A DNA stretch of 64,000 bases, taken from Tetradesmus obliquus (taxonomy: Eukaryota > Chlorophyta > Chlorophyceae > Sphaeropleales > Scenedesmaceae). Location: the NCBI GenBank assembly GCA_030272155.1, contig CP126196.1:1798001-1862000 (forward strand), read 5' to 3'. Numbering within the stretch: position 1 is the stretch's first letter; each line of letters begins with the position of its first letter. The position numbers were made by a program, and so were the translations under genes. Shown here one piece after another: positions 61,116 through 64,000 of the stretch. A model generated the notes under the pieces. It was not told where the DNA came from. It made no database searches and saw nothing but the letters and a program-made list of their open reading frames with translations.

Positions 61116-62453
61116 AGGAGTGCTGAGGATGCGGCTGACGCCACGCTGCGCTTCCACTTCAGACGGCGCACGCTCAAGGCATACGTGAGTGGCCGCAGCT
61201 GTTGGCTGCAGCACCACCAGCTCATTGGGCCAGTACAGGATGTTGCCGAGCATCAATGGCAGCGCACAGCACCAAAAAGTGAACCTGGTGCTTTCAACAG
61301 ATGTTTTGGGGGGTTCTGGAAGCTGGTGCAGCTACAGGCTTTGCAGGACCCCTGGCTGCTATATGCCTGCACACACCACGCTGCCTCCGCCTGCAGCCAG
61401 CCTTCCTGCACCCAAAGTGCTCGCCTCGCTCTCCCTCATGCCTCGATTGTTTTCCTTCTGCATTGCACTCGTCCTGCAGCTGCCGCAGTGGGCGGCGCGC
61501 CGGCAGGACCTGCTGCGGCGCGAGTACCTGACGGCTGCTGGCACGCCGCTGCAGCCGCCGCACGGCTTCAAGGGCCAGGCGGCGGCCTGCTGGCGCCACA
61601 GCCTGAGCACTAAGGAGGCGGCGGGCATTGCGGCAGGTGCGCGAGACAGGACGCATGGCTGCCTGCTAGCAAGGTCTGGGTGTGAGTGGTGTAAAGGGAG
61701 TGCTGCTGGCAGGACCCGGGTGGCTTGTGCAAGCACTGCCTGGGCATCTGTGTTTCAAATGGAAAAAGCAGCAGCTTCAGCAGCAGGGGCTGGTGGGGCA
61801 GTGCTAGCACGGCTTCAAGGGCCAGGCGGCGGCCTGCTGGCGCCACAGCCTGAGCACTAAGGAGGCAGCTGCCATCGCAGCAGGTCCGCGGGTGGGACAA
61901 TGCAGTGCGGCTGCTGCCACAAGGCTATGCTAAGCCAGCTGCTGCCGTGTGCGTTGCGTGAACTGGCGGCAACTGTGTGTGGCTGCATTCAATCAACAGC
62001 TGAACGCGCCGCGGCGGTCTGCCTGCCTACTCACCTGCCTGCTCACCTGCCTGCCCGCCTGCCGTCATGCCTGCCTGCCCGCTCCTGCACCTGCAGCCGG
62101 CTTCTCTGTGCTGGTGGTGCATGGGCGCAGCGACAAGCTGGCCTCGCCAGCCAACGCGGAGGCGCTGGCGCGGCGGCTGCAGGCGCCCTGCGTGCTGCTG
62201 TGAGTAGGCGCGATATGATCGCTTATTACTGCTTGTGTGCAGTGTGGTCTGTGCTTATGAATTGGTGGCAGCTGCTGCACAGCAGGATCGGCTGGTGGTG
62301 GTATGCAGAGTGGAGTGGTACTGATGAGCATGTTTTGGTTTTTTGGGCAGGCTGCGTTGCAGTGTGCTACATGTGTAGTGCGGCATTGAGCTGGTGAATT
62401 GTCCCCAGGTAGTCATCGGGCTGACTCATAGCTAGCCCCTCTTTGTAAAGCTG

Positions 62454-62519
<66 letters not shown>

Positions 62520-62816
62520 AGGCCTGGCGCCCACTTCATTGTGCGCGAGTGTGCGGGGCAGATCAACATGCTGCTCAGCAACCTGGTGTGGGGCCGGCAG
62601 CACATCATGGCCGCGGACAACACCCCATACCTGGACCCCAGCCCAAGCATCCTGAAAGCCTGGAAGCAGCTGGATGCACAGAGCTGCGCATGCGGGGTGC
62701 CAGCAGCAGCAGCAGCAGGCGAGGGTGCTGCAGGGCAGCAGGCTGGGGCGCTTGCTGTGGCATGTGCTGCGGCGGCGGCAGCAGGGCCGGCTAGTGCAAA
62801 CCGCAAGGTTATGTGA
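58777..62816 (+). CDS. Alpha/beta hydrolase fold protein
   Basis: Nine exons (58777-58881, 59113-59219, 59538-59584, 59882-60246, 60616-60809, 61118-61184, 61480-61636, 62097-62199, 62522-62816) give 479 residues in phase. [15 protein letters not shown] and VVMIMG open the fold, and [12 protein letters not shown] follows strand 4. The nucleophile is Ser222 in [14 protein letters not shown], the acid Asp360 in VVHGRSDKL and the base His386 in PGAHF, so the triad is complete. A Gln/His-rich insert (about 115-170) interrupts the domain between strand 3 and strand 4. The reaction cannot be predicted. Introns 4, 5 and 8 end in (CTG)16, (GCT)18 and (CTG)21 at the acceptor. Intron 7 carries a 76-bp copy of the exon 7 end. 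Confidence 0.92.
60568..60615. repeat. (CTG)16 tract forming a 3' splice site
   Basis: Runs directly into CTGCAG, whose AG is the acceptor of exon 60616-60809. Confidence 0.9.
61063..61116. repeat. (GCT)18 tract forming a 3' splice site
   Basis: Runs into GCTGCAG, the acceptor of exon 61118-61184. Confidence 0.9.
61808..61883 (+). repeat. 76-bp copy of the exon 7 end with donor
   Basis: Matches 61561-61636 exactly over its first 56 or so bases, then differs at a few, mostly synonymous-looking positions (GAGGCAGCTGCCATCGCAGCAG versus GAGGCGGCGGGCATTGCGGCAG in segments), and is followed by GTCCGC, a usable donor. Confidence 0.92.
62456..62520. repeat. (CTG)21 tract forming a 3' splice site
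   Basis: Runs directly into CTGCAG, the acceptor of the last alpha/beta hydrolase exon (62522). Confidence 0.9.
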
Positions 62817-64000
62817 GGGCGGGCGGGGCTCAGTTGATGCTGCTGGGGACACCTGGGTTGCTTATGAATGAATCAATGATGTTTGTATGGGTCACAGTCA
62901 CAAATGATGGCTGATTGGGGTGGTGGTTTTTTCAAGGGTCAGCCATAGCAGCTGAGGGTCGCATCAGGTATCTTGATGCAGTTTGGGGGAGCGTGTACGT
63001 GTATGGGTGTGTACATCATGGGCGTTGGGGGGATTGCAGCAGCCGATGCGTGCATCGCGTGATGCTGATGACGCTTTGCAAGGTGTGTGGATGCTGAACT
63101 ATTCAACTGTGCTTTCAGACCCGCCCTTGATTGAAGGGCTGCGATCTGATGTGTACATGCTGGGACGCAAGCAGGAGCGCGTGTGAGTGGTTCGACTGTA
63201 CATCGTTGTCAACTGCACAGCTGTCCTTTGTCTGCCGCCTGATTTATGAAGGCGGGGGCTGCTCTTCTTTGTTCGCACTTGCTGCGGCAAGTGCTAGTGT
63301 GTGTTGTGCCCATCAGTAGGGTTGTTTGGGGCGGGTGGGGTGGGGGTGGGTGCTTTGTAGCTTAATTTGAGTTGTTGCTCAGAGTGTAGGAGGCATGCTT
63401 TGTTCAGTCCTGCCTGTGTGCCCAGCTGAGTTATGTAGGCCGTTGGCCAGGCTGGCCTGAAGCCTTGTGAGCTGGAGTTATATTTGCAGCTCGTTCGACA
63501 GCAAACTGTGTCTGACATTGCTACGTGCTACAAATTATGTGGTGCATTTCCATATTTTCTGGTACATTGTGGGTCAAAGGCGCTGCTTGCGCCCTTTGAG
63601 TGCAGCATGGCCTTGTCACCTGCTGCCTCATGTAACCTGCCATGACACCCTCTACTTTGCCACCTATGAGTCCTTGAAAGATGGTCGAGCCGCACGCAAC
63701 CACGAACAAACATCGTAATAGTTTCATCACTATTGTGTCGCCCTGTCTTTTCACTACACGGCCTGTTTCCTCAACCTCACCAACATGGCGCTACCTCTGC
63801 GATCTAGGCACAGGGTGCACACACGGCAAGCCAGTTCTTCAATCATATCTCATAATCATCCGTTTGCCCTTGTGAACCGCACTCGGATACAGCGCAAGCC
63901 AGAACCGGCAAGTTCCACACAGCAGCAGCTTGTGGACACCATGTGAGCTGAAGGTCAATTTGGCTAGCAGACGCATGCTGCAGCAACAGCACATCATGCC
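62817..64000. other. Downstream region, no gene seen
   Basis: Short frames only. A G-rich run near 63328-63352 (GGGGCGGGTGGGG then TGGGGGTGGG) could form a quadruplex. No domain or exon chain is recognised before the window ends. Confidence 0.45.

Noticed and set aside
63467-63718. Possible coding exon (TCHDTLYFATYESLKDG)
   Set aside because: No acceptor-donor chain or neighbouring exon in phase and no family recognised.

Overview
The window is nuclear DNA of a green alga (Chlorophyta). Its genes are dense, rich in introns and fairly GC-rich. Splice sites are GT/AG (two GC-AG introns), several stop codons are followed by TGTAA (the chlorophyte polyadenylation signal), and CAG/CTG triplets are extraordinarily common. 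A short TTTAGGG tract (rather than the TTTTAGGG of Chlamydomonas/Volvox) points mildly to Sphaeropleales or a relative. A dynein regulatory complex gene shows that ciliary machinery is encoded. All exon models were built by hand from splice sites, reading phase and family similarity. Almost every model closes in phase, which is the main support.

Layout. 1-715 (+): 3' end of a class III nucleotide cyclase. 3887-4877: a 991-bp hAT-like transposon with perfect inverted ends. 5417-11240 (-): DRC2/CCDC65/FAP250 axonemal protein, divergent from 11640-14717 (+): ribosomal protein eS19. 15402-22863 (+): membrane-anchored alpha/beta hydrolase (HSL/carboxylesterase type). Its last intron holds a 2.9-kb inverted-repeat element, and its last exon is followed by three tandem copies. 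25053-26670 (-): conserved Cys-rich, probably plastid, protein of unknown function. 27285-31087 (+): LisH, poly-Q and SR/RGG protein. 32971-35260 (+): patatin-like lipase. 36168-40670 (-): Gfo/Idh/MocA oxidoreductase. 40867-44135 (-): secreted protein with SnoaL/NTF2-like segments. 44663-47897 (-): pseudouridine-5'-phosphate glycosidase. 48372-51513 (+): coiled-coil protein. 52646-54822 (-): membrane-anchored SGNH/GDSL hydrolase. 55702-58542 (-): unrecognised Q-rich protein. 58777-62816 (+): alpha/beta hydrolase.

The genes do not form an operon-like system; they are ordinary neighbours with separate roles (cilium, ribosome, lipid/ester hydrolysis, nucleoside catabolism, redox). The notable signal is in gene architecture. 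(1) In at least six genes, a segment spanning an exon-intron junction has been tandemly duplicated, leaving decoy exon ends and splice sites inside the adjacent intron. (2) Many 3' splice sites are formed by, or sit beside, (CTG)n tracts of up to about 30 units, so the terminal CTGCAG supplies the acceptor. Together they suggest introns that grow and change by local duplication and triplet expansion.
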